DNA of 15,991 bases from an uncultured Actinomycetes bacterium (GCA_913009475.1 CAJVYJ010000021.1:1-15991), one strand, 5' to 3'; counted from the stretch's first letter, positions 1 to 7,250 are shown. The notes: generated by a model not told the origin, from the letters alone. Numbers and translations are program-made.

Positions 1-140
1 AAATGAAAGGTGGGGATGGTGCGAATGTATGGGTGCAGGGGTATGGACGGAGTAATTTTTTTTTTTTTTTTTTTCAAGCAGAAGACGGCATACGAGATAT
101 ATCAGTGTGACTGGAGTTCAGACGTGTGCTCTTCCGATCT
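1..140. other. Sequencing artefact: noise, poly-T and Illumina P7 adapter
   Basis: Bases 75-98 are the Illumina P7 flow-cell sequence (begins CAAGCAGAAGACGGCATACG), 99-106 an 8-base index (ATATCAGT), and 107-140 the TruSeq read-2 primer ending CTCTTCCGATCT. A run of 19 T precedes it at 56-74, and 1-55 is G-rich noise. Read on the minus strand this is what read-through of a short insert looks like: insert, adapter, poly-A, then noise. Real genomic sequence starts at 141. Confidence 0.97.
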
Positions 141-297
141 ACTTTTTACTAACTAAACAAAAGGACCGTAAAAATTAACCCCTTTTGCGGCGCAGCTGTG
201 AATATCCGCTTTTACCCTATTTACGATTATCGATTTGCCTTTCCCCTTTTTACCTTTTACGTCTTACTTTTTACTAACGAAATAAAAGCCGTAAAAC
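141..297. repeat. Imperfect direct repeat pair next to the adapter junction
   Basis: The stretch beginning ACTTTTTACTAAC at 141 recurs at 266. In both it is followed by an A-rich run and then CCGTAAAA, about 32 bases in all with a few differences and one short indel. The first copy starts at the first base after the adapter, so it may reflect assembly of a short-insert read against a low-complexity repeat. I see no gene in 141-346. Confidence 0.5.
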
Positions 298-341
298 GTA
301 AAACGGAGAAACGAAATAAAATCCTAACGGCTTTTCTTTCG
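278..341 (-). terminator. Inverted repeat downstream of tRNA-Glu, possible terminator
   Basis: The arms at 278-292 (CGAAATAAAAGCCGT) and 327-341 (ACGGCTTTTCTTTCG) pair at 14 of 15 positions around a 34-nt loop. Read on the minus strand, the second arm ends in a T-rich stretch (GGCTTTTATTTCG). It begins 6 bases after the 3' end of the tRNA, as expected for its terminator, but the long loop lowers confidence. Confidence 0.45.
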
Positions 342-346
342 TTTCG

Positions 347-419
347 TGCCCCCAGCGGAATTCGAATCCGCGCCGCCGCCTTGAAAGGGCGATGTCCTAG
401 GCCACTAGACGATGGGGGC
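347..419 (-). tRNA. tRNA-Glu (anticodon UUC)
   Basis: The minus strand folds as a 73-nt cloverleaf. The acceptor stem is GCCCCCA/TGGGGGC with discriminator A at 347. The anticodon stem TCGCC/GGCGG carries the loop CTTTCAA, so the anticodon is TTC (glutamate). The T arm has the GGATTCGAATTCC pattern with a TTCGAAT loop. No CCA is encoded after the discriminator base, so the tail must be added by CCA nucleotidyltransferase. Confidence 0.95.
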
Positions 420-812
420 TGGTATTAAATTTACTCGAAAATAACTTATTTGAAAACCACTAAATTAAAATTAACAAATAAACTAGACCAGCTACTTGGG
501 AAACCTATCAAAAATAGCTAATTTATCACCGTTTGTCAAGTTATTACCGGGGTATAAATTTATAAATTAGTCGCCTGAGCTTAGAAGCCAAAAAGGGCAA
601 GCAAAAGATACGTTTAATCTACCCGGCTCCCCGATCGGAGTCGGTAATGACATGGAAGCATAGAGGATTGAGAGGAGAGGGCGAATACAATATCCGTCCC
701 TATACATTTGCCTATCCCTTCGCTTACGTTTTATCTTTTCACCCAGAGTGATGTTTTTTCTTCACGTATCTCCGTTTTAACGCTTTTTCTGCCGTTATCC
801 ATCAGCAAATTG
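420..812. other. Intergenic region without a recognisable gene
   Basis: This stretch is AT-rich up to about 570 and mixed after that. I find no ORF with a ribosome binding site on either strand. The only recognisable content is a degenerate single copy of the dispersed palindrome at 622-651. The promoter of the minus-strand tRNA must lie just above 420, but no convincing -35/-10 pair stands out. Confidence 0.6.
622..651 (+). repeat. Degenerate half copy of the dispersed palindrome
   Basis: The core CCCGATCGGAGTCGG followed by TAATGAC matches the right half of the composite repeats at 12599-12704 and 1558-1669, which read GGATTCCCGATCGGAGTCGG and GAATGAC. The left arm is diverged (GGCTCC for GGATTC), so the hairpin is weaker. 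It stands alone, without the partner palindrome. Confidence 0.6.
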
Positions 813-1457
813 TCAAGATTGAAGATCTGACCCCTTTATCAGGACGACCCGCGCCGGCCCACCGTTACCCTTAACGATCCTTAGCGGTAAACAGATTAGC
901 TGGTAGCGACCGGGCTCCACCGCGCTTAGATCAATACTTTCAAGAATCACGATACCTCGCGACAAAAAAATATTATGCACCGGTGCTTCTTTATCACCAT
1001 AACCGTCAATTGAGAGATAATCTATCCCCACCAACTTGACACCGATGTCCGCCAAATACTGAGCGCCGTCTTTAGTTAGATGGACAAAATCCTTTTTAAA
1101 AGTTTCCGAACGGATAAAAAGCGAATTTTTTGTTTTAAATAAGATACGCTCAACCCCATTTAGTTCAAGTTCTTCCAGTACATCCCGCCCTATCTCCTTC
1201 TCAACCTCAAGAGCAACAACGGTAGCCTCGCCAATCATGGCATCAAATGAAAGAGTATCAACAGTAGCGCCATCAGGAAAAAAATGAACCGGCGGATCAA
1301 GATGAGTGCCGCTATGGGTACCCATGGTTATAGCGGAAACGTTGGAACTTTTACCGGCGGCTATCTCTTTAAACGGAGTTATAAAAACATCCGGATCACT
1401 GGGCCAACTTAACATGCCCTGATAAATTGGCATACTGATATCGTAGAAACGACGCAT
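813..1457 (-). CDS. Cyclase / kynurenine-formamidase-family metal-dependent hydrolase
   Basis: The protein has 214 residues, normal for the PF04199 'cyclase' family, whose members include bacterial arylformamidase (KynB) and other metal-dependent amide or lactone hydrolases. The signature is clear: near residues 46-60 the run GTHSGTHLDPPVHF contains the His-x-x-Thr-His-x-Asp-x-Pro-x-His metal-binding pattern. The N-terminus DISMPIYQGMLSWPSDP (an 'aligned-with-P-x-W' opening) and a later GIDYLSIDGYGDKEAPVHNIFLS-type segment also fit. The start codon ATG is preceded by AGGAGG with 5-nt spacing, which fixes the start. There is no signal peptide, so it is cytosolic. No kynurenine-pathway gene is nearby, so the substrate is unknown and kynB should not be assumed. 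Confidence 0.88.
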   Translation of the reverse strand: MRRFYDISMPIYQGMLSWPSDPDVFITPFKEIAAGKSSNVSAITMGTHSGTHLDPPVHFFPDGATVDTLSFDAMIGEATVVALEVEKEIGRDVLEELELNGVERILFKTKNSLFIRSETFKKDFVHLTKDGAQYLADIGVKLVGIDYLSIDGYGDKEAPVHNIFLSRGIVILESIDLSAVEPGRYQLICLPLRIVKGNGGPARVVLIKGSDLQS

Positions 1458-1557
1458 TAATCCTCCTATCGCTGCACGTTTATTATCAGAGCAAGCTCTG
1501 ATGCTACACGCCCTAACATTTTATATCCCTTCAACCATCTATGTTTTCATTACCCCT

Positions 1558-1669
1558 GTCATTCCCGACCCCGATCGGGAATCCACGGCCACTCATGCCC
1601 TTTAATGTTTTACATTCTCTGATTCCAATGCACCTCTTTACCTGGATTCCCAGTCAAGCTGAGAATGAC
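1558..1669 (-). repeat. 112-bp composite palindromic repeat, copy A
   Basis: Two imperfect palindromes (GTCATTCCCGAC...GGGAATCC and CTGGATTCCCAG...GAGAATGAC) flank a central spacer of about 50 bp. The outer ends are inverted repeats (GTCATTCCC and GAGAATGAC). In reverse complement it matches copy B at 12735-12846 over its whole length; both are exactly 112 bp and share spacer stretches such as GGTAAAGAGGTG and TGTAAAACATTAAA. It carries no ORF, and I see no target-site duplication. Confidence 0.85.
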
Positions 1670-1713
1670 AAACGTAGGTGAGCTGAGCATAACAAAAGAT
1701 GTCAGCCTTTCAC

Positions 1714-1734
1714 GGGCGGAGATAGACTCCGCCC
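1714..1734. repeat. Perfect 8-bp GC-rich hairpin
   Basis: GGGCGGAG and CTCCGCCC pair perfectly around the 5-nt loop ATAGA. It lies between the isomerase and the cyclase gene without a T-run, so it looks like a REP-type hairpin rather than an intrinsic terminator. It may stabilise the 3' end of the isomerase message. Confidence 0.6.
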
Positions 1735-1757
1735 CTACACGTTTTACGACCTCCTAG

Positions 1758-1773
1758 GCAAAGCCAGCTTTGC
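1758..1773 (-). terminator. Hairpin just after the isomerase stop codon
   Basis: GCAAAG and CTTTGC form a 6-bp stem with a 4-nt loop two bases downstream of the isomerase TAG. No T-run follows, so it is at best a weak terminator or a 3'-end stabiliser. Confidence 0.35.
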
Positions 1774-1775
1774 GG

Positions 1776-3494
1776 CTACGCATTGCCGGGCTTCGTCAAC
1801 GCGTCGGAAAATAATTGCTCCAACGCTTCCAAGCCTGACTCATTAAATTCATCAAGCTCGATTGCGAGTACCGGGCGCTCATGATTGTCCAAAGCGGCAA
1901 AATCACCAAGCGCTTGCGCTTCTTCAAGCTCGCTAAAACCATACTTCTCACCCGGTATTGGAAGTGCCGGAGCATTTTTAACTGTAAACTGAATAAATAT
2001 ACCGCCGGCGGGACCGCCTTTATGCTCTTGTCCGGTCGAATGAAGATAACGGGGACCAAAGCCAACCGCTGTAGCTACTTTGTAATATCTACTCAACCGA
2101 CTTCTAGCGCCGTTTAAAAATTTAACTGACGCCTCAGTTTCCGGCCAAAAAGCTAAGAGAACCAAATATTTACCGGGTTTAACCAGCGTTAAATAGGCCT
2201 TTAACAATCCGTCCGCGTCACTGCCTGTCACTTTCAGCCCCGGTGTCCGCTGCTCGACTTCCGCCCGCGCCCATGGACCGATACGAAGAACCAGTTGGCT
2301 GTTGGCCGCCGCGACTTCTTGGCGTTCAAAGTCACCTGCTGCCTCCAATTGTGTTAATAAACGCGCGGTGTTCTCCTTGCTCTCAGCTACGTTAGGTTCA
2401 TCAAACGGATTAATCTCCAGCTTAGCGCCGCAGATTGCTACCGCCGCTTCCCAACGCCAAAATTCGCCGCCCAAATCAGTCAAATCATCCAGTCTTATCT
2501 CTAAAAACTCATTACCGCTTCGACGAATATTTTCTTTTCTAAGTTCCCATTTGGCTTCATCATCCGCCCCAAGCCTCATCAATACAAAAAAACGATCATG
2601 ACCGTATTCATAATCCTCCGCCGGCGGCTCTCCGGTTATCGGGATAACACCTTTACCTTGTTTACCGGTAGACTCCGCTATGAGCTGCTCGACCCAGAGA
2701 CCGAACGGCGTTAATTTTGGCGATGTCATTAAAGTCAATTTATCATGCCCGGCCACAGCTTGCTCAGCCATCTTCACACCTAGATTAAAAACCGGATCAT
2801 CATCTGCCGATTTCCGCGAAACATCCGCCATCGCTACCGCGTTATTTAGTAAAACTCGTATGTCTATACCGATTAAAGCCGCCGGAACCAGGCCAAAGTA
2901 GGATAACGCCGAATAACGCCCACCGATATCACCGGGATTGATAAAAGTCGTTCTAAATTTATTGGTTTTGGCTAAAACGACTAACGGAGTATCAGCGTCA
3001 GTGATAGCGATAAACTGCCGGCCCGGCGTTTCCGATACTTTTTTAACCCGCTGCCAAAAATATTTATAGAGAGAGAGTGGCTCCGCGGTAGTGCCGGATT
3101 TACTGGCAACAATAAATAGCGTCCGTTCAAGAACCAAGCGCTTTTCCAACTCGATAATAACACGTGAGTCGGTAGTGTCGAGCACAAAAAGATTAGGCCA
3201 TTCTGCTTTGGAGCCAAATATCCGTTCAAGAATAGACGGGCAGAGGCTGGATCCGCCCATACCCAACAACACTACATCACCGAAACCGTCAGCGCGGACT
3301 TTTTCTACAAAATCATATATCTTATCAGCTTTCTTGAGCATCGTATCCGCCACATTGATCCAGCCTAAGCGATTAGCGATTTTATCTTGAACTTCCGGCG
3401 TCCCACTCCAAATTGAAGTATCCTTATTAAAAAATCTTTCTCTGATGTTTCTGATGTTAATGCTCCTTTCTTCCGCCCGCCATCCATTAAACAA
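1776..3494 (-). CDS. pgi: Phosphoglucose isomerase of the transaldolase-fusion type
   Basis: Interconverts glucose 6-phosphate and fructose 6-phosphate in glycolysis and gluconeogenesis. Visible hallmarks are GMGGSS at 78-83 and SKSGTTAE at 131-138 (sugar isomerase phosphate-binding loops), GRYSAL at 192-197, EQLIAEST at 269-276 holding the likely catalytic Glu, and HSTGQEHKGGP near 485-495 with the catalytic His/Lys region. The sequence resembles the isomerase half of bifunctional transaldolase/glucose-6-phosphate isomerases rather than classic E. coli Pgi, but no transaldolase domain is present; 572 residues is about the size of that half alone. The start is uncertain. The only canonical in-frame start is TTG at 3494 with no good ribosome binding site, while a strong AAAGGAG at 3463-3469 lies inside the frame. 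Family similarity begins around residue 18. It is transcribed away from the regulator at 3676. Confidence 0.92.
   Translation of the reverse strand: MFNGWRAEERSINIRNIRERFFNKDTSIWSGTPEVQDKIANRLGWINVADTMLKKADKIYDFVEKVRADGFGDVVLLGMGGSSLCPSILERIFGSKAEWPNLFVLDTTDSRVIIELEKRLVLERTLFIVASKSGTTAEPLSLYKYFWQRVKKVSETPGRQFIAITDADTPLVVLAKTNKFRTTFINPGDIGGRYSALSYFGLVPAALIGIDIRVLLNNAVAMADVSRKSADDDPVFNLGVKMAEQAVAGHDKLTLMTSPKLTPFGLWVEQLIAESTGKQGKGVIPITGEPPAEDYEYGHDRFFVLMRLGADDEAKWELRKENIRRSGNEFLEIRLDDLTDLGGEFWRWEAAVAICGAKLEINPFDEPNVAESKENTARLLTQLEAAGDFERQEVAAANSQLVLRIGPWARAEVEQRTPGLKVTGSDADGLLKAYLTLVKPGKYLVLLAFWPETEASVKFLNGARSRLSRYYKVATAVGFGPRYLHSTGQEHKGGPAGGIFIQFTVKNAPALPIPGEKYGFSELEEAQALGDFAALDNHERPVLAIELDEFNESGLEALEQLFSDALTKPGNA
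3463..3469 (-). promoter_or_regulatory. Internal AAAGGAG ribosome binding site near the pgi start
   Basis: On the minus strand AAAGGAG is followed 7 nt later by ATC (3453-3455) and directly by ATT (3459-3461), both in the isomerase frame. No in-frame ATG, GTG or TTG lies within range before the conserved part begins. Either a non-canonical start is used or the site is fortuitous and TTG at 3494 is the start. Confidence 0.4.
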
Positions 3495-3551
3495 CGTCCC
3501 GAGCTAAGAATATATTTAGTCGATAACCTTTCTATATTGAACAGCAAAACC

Positions 3552-3590
3552 AGCTATAACTTTTAATCTTTAAAGCAAGCTATAACTTTT
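3552..3590. repeat. 13-bp direct repeat in the pgi/regulator intergenic region
   Basis: AGCTATAACTTTT occurs at 3552-3564 and again at 3578-3590, a 26-bp period. It lies between the divergent isomerase and SufR-like genes, so it could be an operator for the adjacent regulator. No proof of binding can be read from the sequence. Confidence 0.5.
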
Positions 3591-3666
3591 GTTATTAATA
3601 TTTATTCCCCTAATAAACCGCTTTAAAAAAAATTAATTAAAAATATTTATTTCTAACTCCAACGGG

Positions 3667-3672
3667 TATAAT
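3667..3672 (+). promoter_or_regulatory. Candidate -10 element (TATAAT) of the SufR-like gene
   Basis: A consensus TATAAT ends 3 bases before the ATG at 3676. With normal spacing the transcript would start at or just after this ATG, so either the message is essentially leaderless or translation starts further in, for example at TTG 3730 behind a run of G. No clear -35 is seen. Confidence 0.45.
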
Positions 3673-3675
3673 ATT

Positions 3676-4365
3676 ATGCCAATAGATTACTTTATCGCAA
3701 ATAAATTAAATCATGATCATGGGGGGCCATTGAGAGTAATCGGAATATCAAACTCTACCCGTAGTCAAATAGTTAGCGAATTAAGAAAAAGCGGCACTCT
3801 TTCAGTCAATGAACTGACTGAAAGAGTCGGAATTAGCTCTATGGGTATCAGACAGCATCTGGCCTATCTTGAAAAAAACGGACTTACCAGCCAAGAACAA
3901 CGCCGACAGCCACTTGGACGACCATGCGCCTATTACAGATTAACCGAGGCGGCTGAGGCTTTATTTCCAAAATTATATGCCCATTTCGCCGCGGGTATTC
4001 TTAACGATATATCTGAGCACGAGGGCAAAGACAAGCTTGAGCTCATTTTTAAATGGCGCTGCCAACGGAACTGGAATAAATTTAGCGCTTTCACCAATCA
4101 GCCAAAACTTGTCGACCGTGCGAACGCATTGGTTAAAGCAATGGATGATATAGGTATTAGCTGTAATTTTACATTAAAAAATAACGTACTTACGTTTGTT
4201 ACTTTTAACTGCCTCGTCTATAAGCTTGCCAAGGTATATCCCCAATTTTGCCGCTATGATCGTGAGTTAATGAGAAGTTTATTAAATGTCGATTTTGAAC
4301 TAACACAATCATTGGTAGACGGTGATAAGTGTTGTGAGTTGACCGCTGTTAATGCCGGCAATTAA
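3676..4365 (+). CDS. SufR/DeoR-like winged-helix regulator with C-terminal cysteine cluster
   Basis: A 229-residue transcription regulator. Residues 28-90 form a winged helix-turn-helix (STRSQIVSEL, then VNELTERVGISSMGIRQHLAYLEKNGL, then a GRPCAYYRLT wing) typical of COG2345 and the SufR group. The C-terminal part holds C163, C179, C192, C219 and C220. C179 and C192 are separated by 12 residues, and the CC pair lies 27-28 residues after C192, close to the C-x12-C-x13-C-x14-C iron-sulfur ligand pattern of cyanobacterial SufR, but the third SufR cysteine is not conserved (Asp at the equivalent place). It may sense iron-sulfur status or redox. There are no suf genes nearby; the divergent neighbour is the phosphoglucose isomerase. 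A TATAAT only 3 nt upstream makes the start ambiguous. DNA-binding class is sure; ligand is inference. Confidence 0.8.
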   Translation: MPIDYFIANKLNHDHGGPLRVIGISNSTRSQIVSELRKSGTLSVNELTERVGISSMGIRQHLAYLEKNGLTSQEQRRQPLGRPCAYYRLTEAAEALFPKLYAHFAAGILNDISEHEGKDKLELIFKWRCQRNWNKFSAFTNQPKLVDRANALVKAMDDIGISCNFTLKNNVLTFVTFNCLVYKLAKVYPQFCRYDRELMRSLLNVDFELTQSLVDGDKCCELTAVNAGN

Positions 4366-4370
4366 TAACT

Positions 4371-4388
4371 GAATCAGATTCTTTTTTT
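4371..4388 (+). terminator. Weak T-run terminator between convergent genes
   Basis: GAATC-A-GATTC is followed by seven T just after the stop of the regulator. The usable hairpin is very short, so only the position and the T-run support termination here, between the convergent regulator and tupC. Confidence 0.35.
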
Positions 4389-4402
4389 AATAAATTAAAT
4401 AC

Positions 4403-5071
4403 TTATCTTGTGTCGTTATCGACTAAACGTCCGTCAGCTATATAAATTATCCTGTCAACTAATTGCTTGACTTCCGCCAGGTCATGGCTGACATAGATAG
4501 ATGTCTGCCCGTCTTTACGCAACCATTTTTTAAGCGTTGATAATAAGTTATCCCTGGTAGCAACGTCAAGTCCACTTAAGGGCTCGTCCAAAAAAAGGAG
4601 CTCCGGAGAAAGAGCTAAAGCCCGAGCCAAGCAGAGTCGCTGAGCCTCTCCTCTTGATAATCTCTCTGCTCTTTGGTTACGCAAATGCTCAATCCCCAAC
4701 AGTTTAAGCGACCATGTTATTTTTTCTTCCGCTTCCCGGTTAGAGACGCCACGGAACTTAAGTCCTAGAGCGAGATTATCCCTAACCGTGCCTTGATAAA
4801 TAATTGGCTGATCGAGAACCATCGCCATGCGGCGACGCGAACGCAATCGGTCTTTGTATCCTTTGGGAGCATGGCCAAAGAGGCTTAAATTACCCTGGTA
4901 ATCATTGTCGATTAAAGATAATATCCGCAATAAACTACTCTTACCGGCGCCATTAGGCCCATATAAACCGACGACTTCATTTTTTTTGACGCACAAATGA
5001 GAGATAGTCAATATCTCCCGTTCCCTAACATGTTTGCGGATATTCCCAGCGCATATCAATTCATCATCCAT
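4403..5071 (-). CDS. tupC: Tungstate ABC transporter ATP-binding protein
   Basis: The ATPase that powers tungstate import on the cytosolic face. With the ATG at 5071 it has 222 residues: Walker A GPNGAGKS at 38-45, a Q-loop in LDQPIIY, ABC signature LSRGEAQ at 138-144, Walker B LLFLDE at 158-163 and the H-loop His at 196. An upstream in-frame ATG at 5095 would give 230 residues and a 32-nt overlap with tupB, but it has no ribosome binding site; ATG 5071 overlaps the tupB stop by 8 nt and follows AAGG, so I prefer it. It is the last gene of the modE-tupA-tupB-tupC run. Specificity comes from the adjacent TupA-type binding protein; molybdate or phosphate transporters are the alternatives. Confidence 0.9.
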   Translation of the reverse strand: MDDELICAGNIRKHVREREILTISHLCVKKNEVVGLYGPNGAGKSSLLRILSLIDNDYQGNLSLFGHAPKGYKDRLRSRRRMAMVLDQPIIYQGTVRDNLALGLKFRGVSNREAEEKITWSLKLLGIEHLRNQRAERLSRGEAQRLCLARALALSPELLFLDEPLSGLDVATRDNLLSTLKKWLRKDGQTSIYVSHDLAEVKQLVDRIIYIADGRLVDNDTR

Positions 5072-5765
5072 TTTGACTGCCTTGCTGCTGAACATAAGTG
5101 ATTATTAAGTTAACACTGAAAACCAGAACCAGCAGAATAATCGCCAGAGCGATGGCTCGCTCAAACCGTCCCATCCTTGTCTCTAAAACAATAGCGGTAG
5201 TTAGAACTCTGGTATCGCCTTTAATGTTACCGCCCACCATTAAAACCGCGCCGACCTCTGAGATAACTCCGCCAAAACCGGCCATGACCGCCGCCAACAA
5301 TGGTAACCTCGCTTCCCGCCAAAGAACTTGCATTAGCTGCCAACGCGACGCCCCCAAAGATAATGTTTGGACTCTTATCTTAGAATCAAGCTGCTGGATT
5401 GCCGCCAGAGTGATGCCGGTCACAATAGGAAACGCGATAATTACCTGTGCAACTACCATCGCGGCGGGAGTATAGAGTAATTGCAGCCAACCCAGAGGGC
5501 CGCTACGCCAAAATAAGATCACTACGGCTAAACCGACAACCACCGGCGGCAATCCCATTCCTGTATTAATCAAGCTAATAAACAACCGACGGCCGAAGAA
5601 ACGCGCGTCGGCCAGCCAAGTACCCAAGGGAATACCCAGAGCCATAGAGATTAACACCGCCGTTACAGATATCTCCAGCGACAACCAAGTTATCTGAAAT
5701 AATTCGGGGTCGCCACGCCCAATGAGTATTATCGCTTCTTTTAATCCTTCATATATAATACTCAT
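5064..5765 (-). CDS. tupB: Tungstate ABC transporter permease
   Basis: A 233-residue membrane permease of the binding-protein-dependent type (COG4662, TupB). Hydrophobic segments lie near residues 27-50, 59-85, 92-118, 150-180 and 200-227. The EAA loop, which docks the ATPase, is visible as SLGASRWQLMQVLWREARLPLLAAVMAGFG-type sequence around 137-165, including the conserved G-A-S followed about ten residues later by the R/A-rich stretch. It starts 10 nt after the tupA stop and overlaps the start of tupC, so the three are translationally coupled. It forms the channel through which TupA delivers tungstate. Confidence 0.9.
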   Translation of the reverse strand: MSIIYEGLKEAIILIGRGDPELFQITWLSLEISVTAVLISMALGIPLGTWLADARFFGRRLFISLINTGMGLPPVVVGLAVVILFWRSGPLGWLQLLYTPAAMVVAQVIIAFPIVTGITLAAIQQLDSKIRVQTLSLGASRWQLMQVLWREARLPLLAAVMAGFGGVISEVGAVLMVGGNIKGDTRVLTTAIVLETRMGRFERAIALAIILLVLVFSVNLIITYVQQQGSQNG

Positions 5766-5775
5766 AGATTAGTTT

Positions 5776-6633
5776 CTAGCCTTTCTTCAGCAGAAAAAAT
5801 AGATGCCGCCCGTACTTTTTCTGTCCGAAATCGCGGATAATTTTCTGGGCCGCCGAAGAAAATAGGAAACGAGAAAAGTCTTTAGCCCCTTTTGTATTTA
5901 ATTTGATTTTCTTAAATTTAGCCGGATTTACCTGCATAACACTATAGGTATTGATTAAATCCGGGCTTTGCTTCATTAATATCTTTAATTGCAGCCGGTC
6001 TTTCATGGCAATAAAAGTAGCGCTGTCGGATAAGGTATATGCTTGTTTTTCACTGGCAATCTGCAGAGTTTTACCCATCCCCTGGCCTGCCTCCAAATAC
6101 CACTTACCGCCGGGAGTTACGCCGGAATTTTCCCAGATGGATAGTTCGCGTTTATTGGTACCTGAGTTATCTCCACGCGATATAAATAAAGCCTGCGTGG
6201 CAGCGATGCGTCTAAGGGCGCCGGCCGCATTCTTGGCAGCCCCCACTTTAGCCGGATCTTGTGATGGGCCTATGATCACAAAATAATTATAAGCAATACT
6301 ACGACGTTTTATACCATAGCCCTGGGCTTTAAATTTTAGTTCTGCTTTCGGAGCGTGGACCAATATAACATCAGCCTCACCTCGAGCCGCGGTTGCCAAC
6401 GCCTCGCCGGTCCCCAAAGCCAATGTTTTCACTCTATATGGATAGCGTTGCTCAAAAGCGGGAATCAATTTATCCAATAATCCGCTATCTTGCAAACTGG
6501 TAGTTGTCGCTAAGATTAGATTCGTAACCGGTTTACTCGCGCTTTTACTCGATTGGCAGCCAGAAACGGCTACCAATAATGATGTTAAAATCAGCACCAA
6601 GAATAAAAGAGTAAAAAAACGTTTTTTTAGCAT
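5776..6633 (-). CDS. tupA: Tungstate-binding lipoprotein
   Basis: A 285-residue extracytoplasmic solute-binding protein. The N-terminus is a lipoprotein signal: positive MLKKR, a long hydrophobic stretch, then the lipobox AVSGC near 22-26, so it is tethered to the outer face of the membrane. The mature protein opens with ATTTSLQDSGLLD, the hallmark of TupA proteins, followed by GTGEALATAARGEADVILVHAP, also characteristic. TupA binds tungstate with very high selectivity; the metal feeds tungstopterin or molybdopterin enzymes. A ModE-type operator lies at 6652-6679 directly upstream, and AAGGAG precedes the ATG. Confidence 0.93.
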   Translation of the reverse strand: MLKKRFFTLLFLVLILTSLLVAVSGCQSSKSASKPVTNLILATTTSLQDSGLLDKLIPAFEQRYPYRVKTLALGTGEALATAARGEADVILVHAPKAELKFKAQGYGIKRRSIAYNYFVIIGPSQDPAKVGAAKNAAGALRRIAATQALFISRGDNSGTNKRELSIWENSGVTPGGKWYLEAGQGMGKTLQIASEKQAYTLSDSATFIAMKDRLQLKILMKQSPDLINTYSVMQVNPAKFKKIKLNTKGAKDFSRFLFSSAAQKIIRDFGQKKYGRHLFFLLKKG

Positions 6634-6651
6634 AAAACTTTCTCCTTAACT

Positions 6652-6679
6652 ATCGTTATGTCTTTGTTGACATAACCAT
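6652..6679 (-). promoter_or_regulatory. ModE-type operator in front of tupA
   Basis: ATCGTTATGTC, a 6-nt spacer TTTGTT, then GACATAACCAT: 11-bp inverted arms with a single mismatch. The outer ATCGTTAT...ATAAC bases agree with the ModE recognition sequence known from the E. coli modA promoter. On the minus strand a TATAAT (6678-6683) abuts the site, placing the expected tupA transcription start inside it, as needed for repression by the ModE-like product of the gene just upstream. Confidence 0.75.
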
Positions 6680-6705
6680 TATAAAAAAATATTAACTCGC
6701 CGAAA

Positions 6706-7038
6706 TTAAGATTTAAATACAGCCCTAAACTCGCGCTCGACCTGGCGCGTCGCGTTACTCCTAAAATGGCTGTATTTAGTGATTAGGTCGCGAGCGTCAT
6801 GTGTCAAACTGGCACCGCCGCCGCCGACTCCGCCGATCTTCGACTCTAATAATTTAAAGCCCAAGCGCTCTTCCGATACTTTAATTTTACCCCAGGCCGC
6901 TCGATAAGACATCTCTAAACTGGCCGCCGCTTTATTAAGAGAGCCTAACTTATCCACGGCCAGCAACAACGCCTGGCGGCCGTCGCCATAGACGTGTTCG
7001 CCGTCCTTTTTAATACTCAGTCTCAGCTTAGCCTCCAT
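6706..7038 (-). CDS. ModE-like molybdate/tungstate-responsive regulator (HTH-only)
   Basis: A 110-residue winged helix-turn-helix protein of the ModE N-terminal type (COG2005). Typical sequence is seen: ALLLAVDKLGSLNKAAASLEMSYRAAWGKI at about 24-53 (HTH with the S-Y-R-A-A-W recognition helix), followed by LLESKIGGVGGGGASLTHDARDLI, the wing of the ModE/LysR type. The C-terminal molybdate-binding MOP domains of E. coli ModE are missing, as in many stand-alone short ModE proteins. AAGGAGG at 7042-7048 fixes the start. It is the first gene before tupABC, 72 bp upstream of tupA, with a ModE-type operator in that gap, so it probably controls the transporter. Confidence 0.88.
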   Translation of the reverse strand: MEAKLRLSIKKDGEHVYGDGRQALLLAVDKLGSLNKAAASLEMSYRAAWGKIKVSEERLGFKLLESKIGGVGGGGASLTHDARDLITKYSHFRSNATRQVEREFRAVFKS

Positions 7039-7058
7039 CCGCCTCCTTTCTTACCTAA

Positions 7059-7064
7059 ATTATA
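7059..7064 (-). promoter_or_regulatory. Candidate -10 element of the modE-like gene
   Basis: A TATAAT on the minus strand lies about 20 nt before the ATG at 7038, with the AAGGAGG ribosome binding site in between. No confident -35 is seen. Confidence 0.4.
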
Positions 7065-7250
7065 ATAAAAAAAACACCCGTAGCCGCTTAACAGCCCAGG
7101 CGTTCGACTTTTCCTTTTTATCAATTGCGCTTCCCAGTGGTAATCCACTCTACGCCAGTCACGCAGAGACATTTTAATATAAACATTAGCAAGGGTCAAA
7201 TAAATCGCGCCAAGTATAAATGTTTTTTATCTAAGAAATATAAATGTGGG

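Noticed and set aside
198..428. Plus-strand ORF of 76 codons
   Set aside because: It runs through the whole tRNA-Glu gene in antisense, has low-complexity composition and no ribosome binding site.
1714..1734. Intrinsic terminator for the isomerase
   Set aside because: The hairpin is strong but no T-run follows on either strand; kept only as a REP-like hairpin.
3365..3547. Minus-strand 60-codon ORF overlapping the isomerase N-terminus
   Set aside because: It is a different frame over the conserved start of the isomerase, has no family likeness and uses TTG without a ribosome site.
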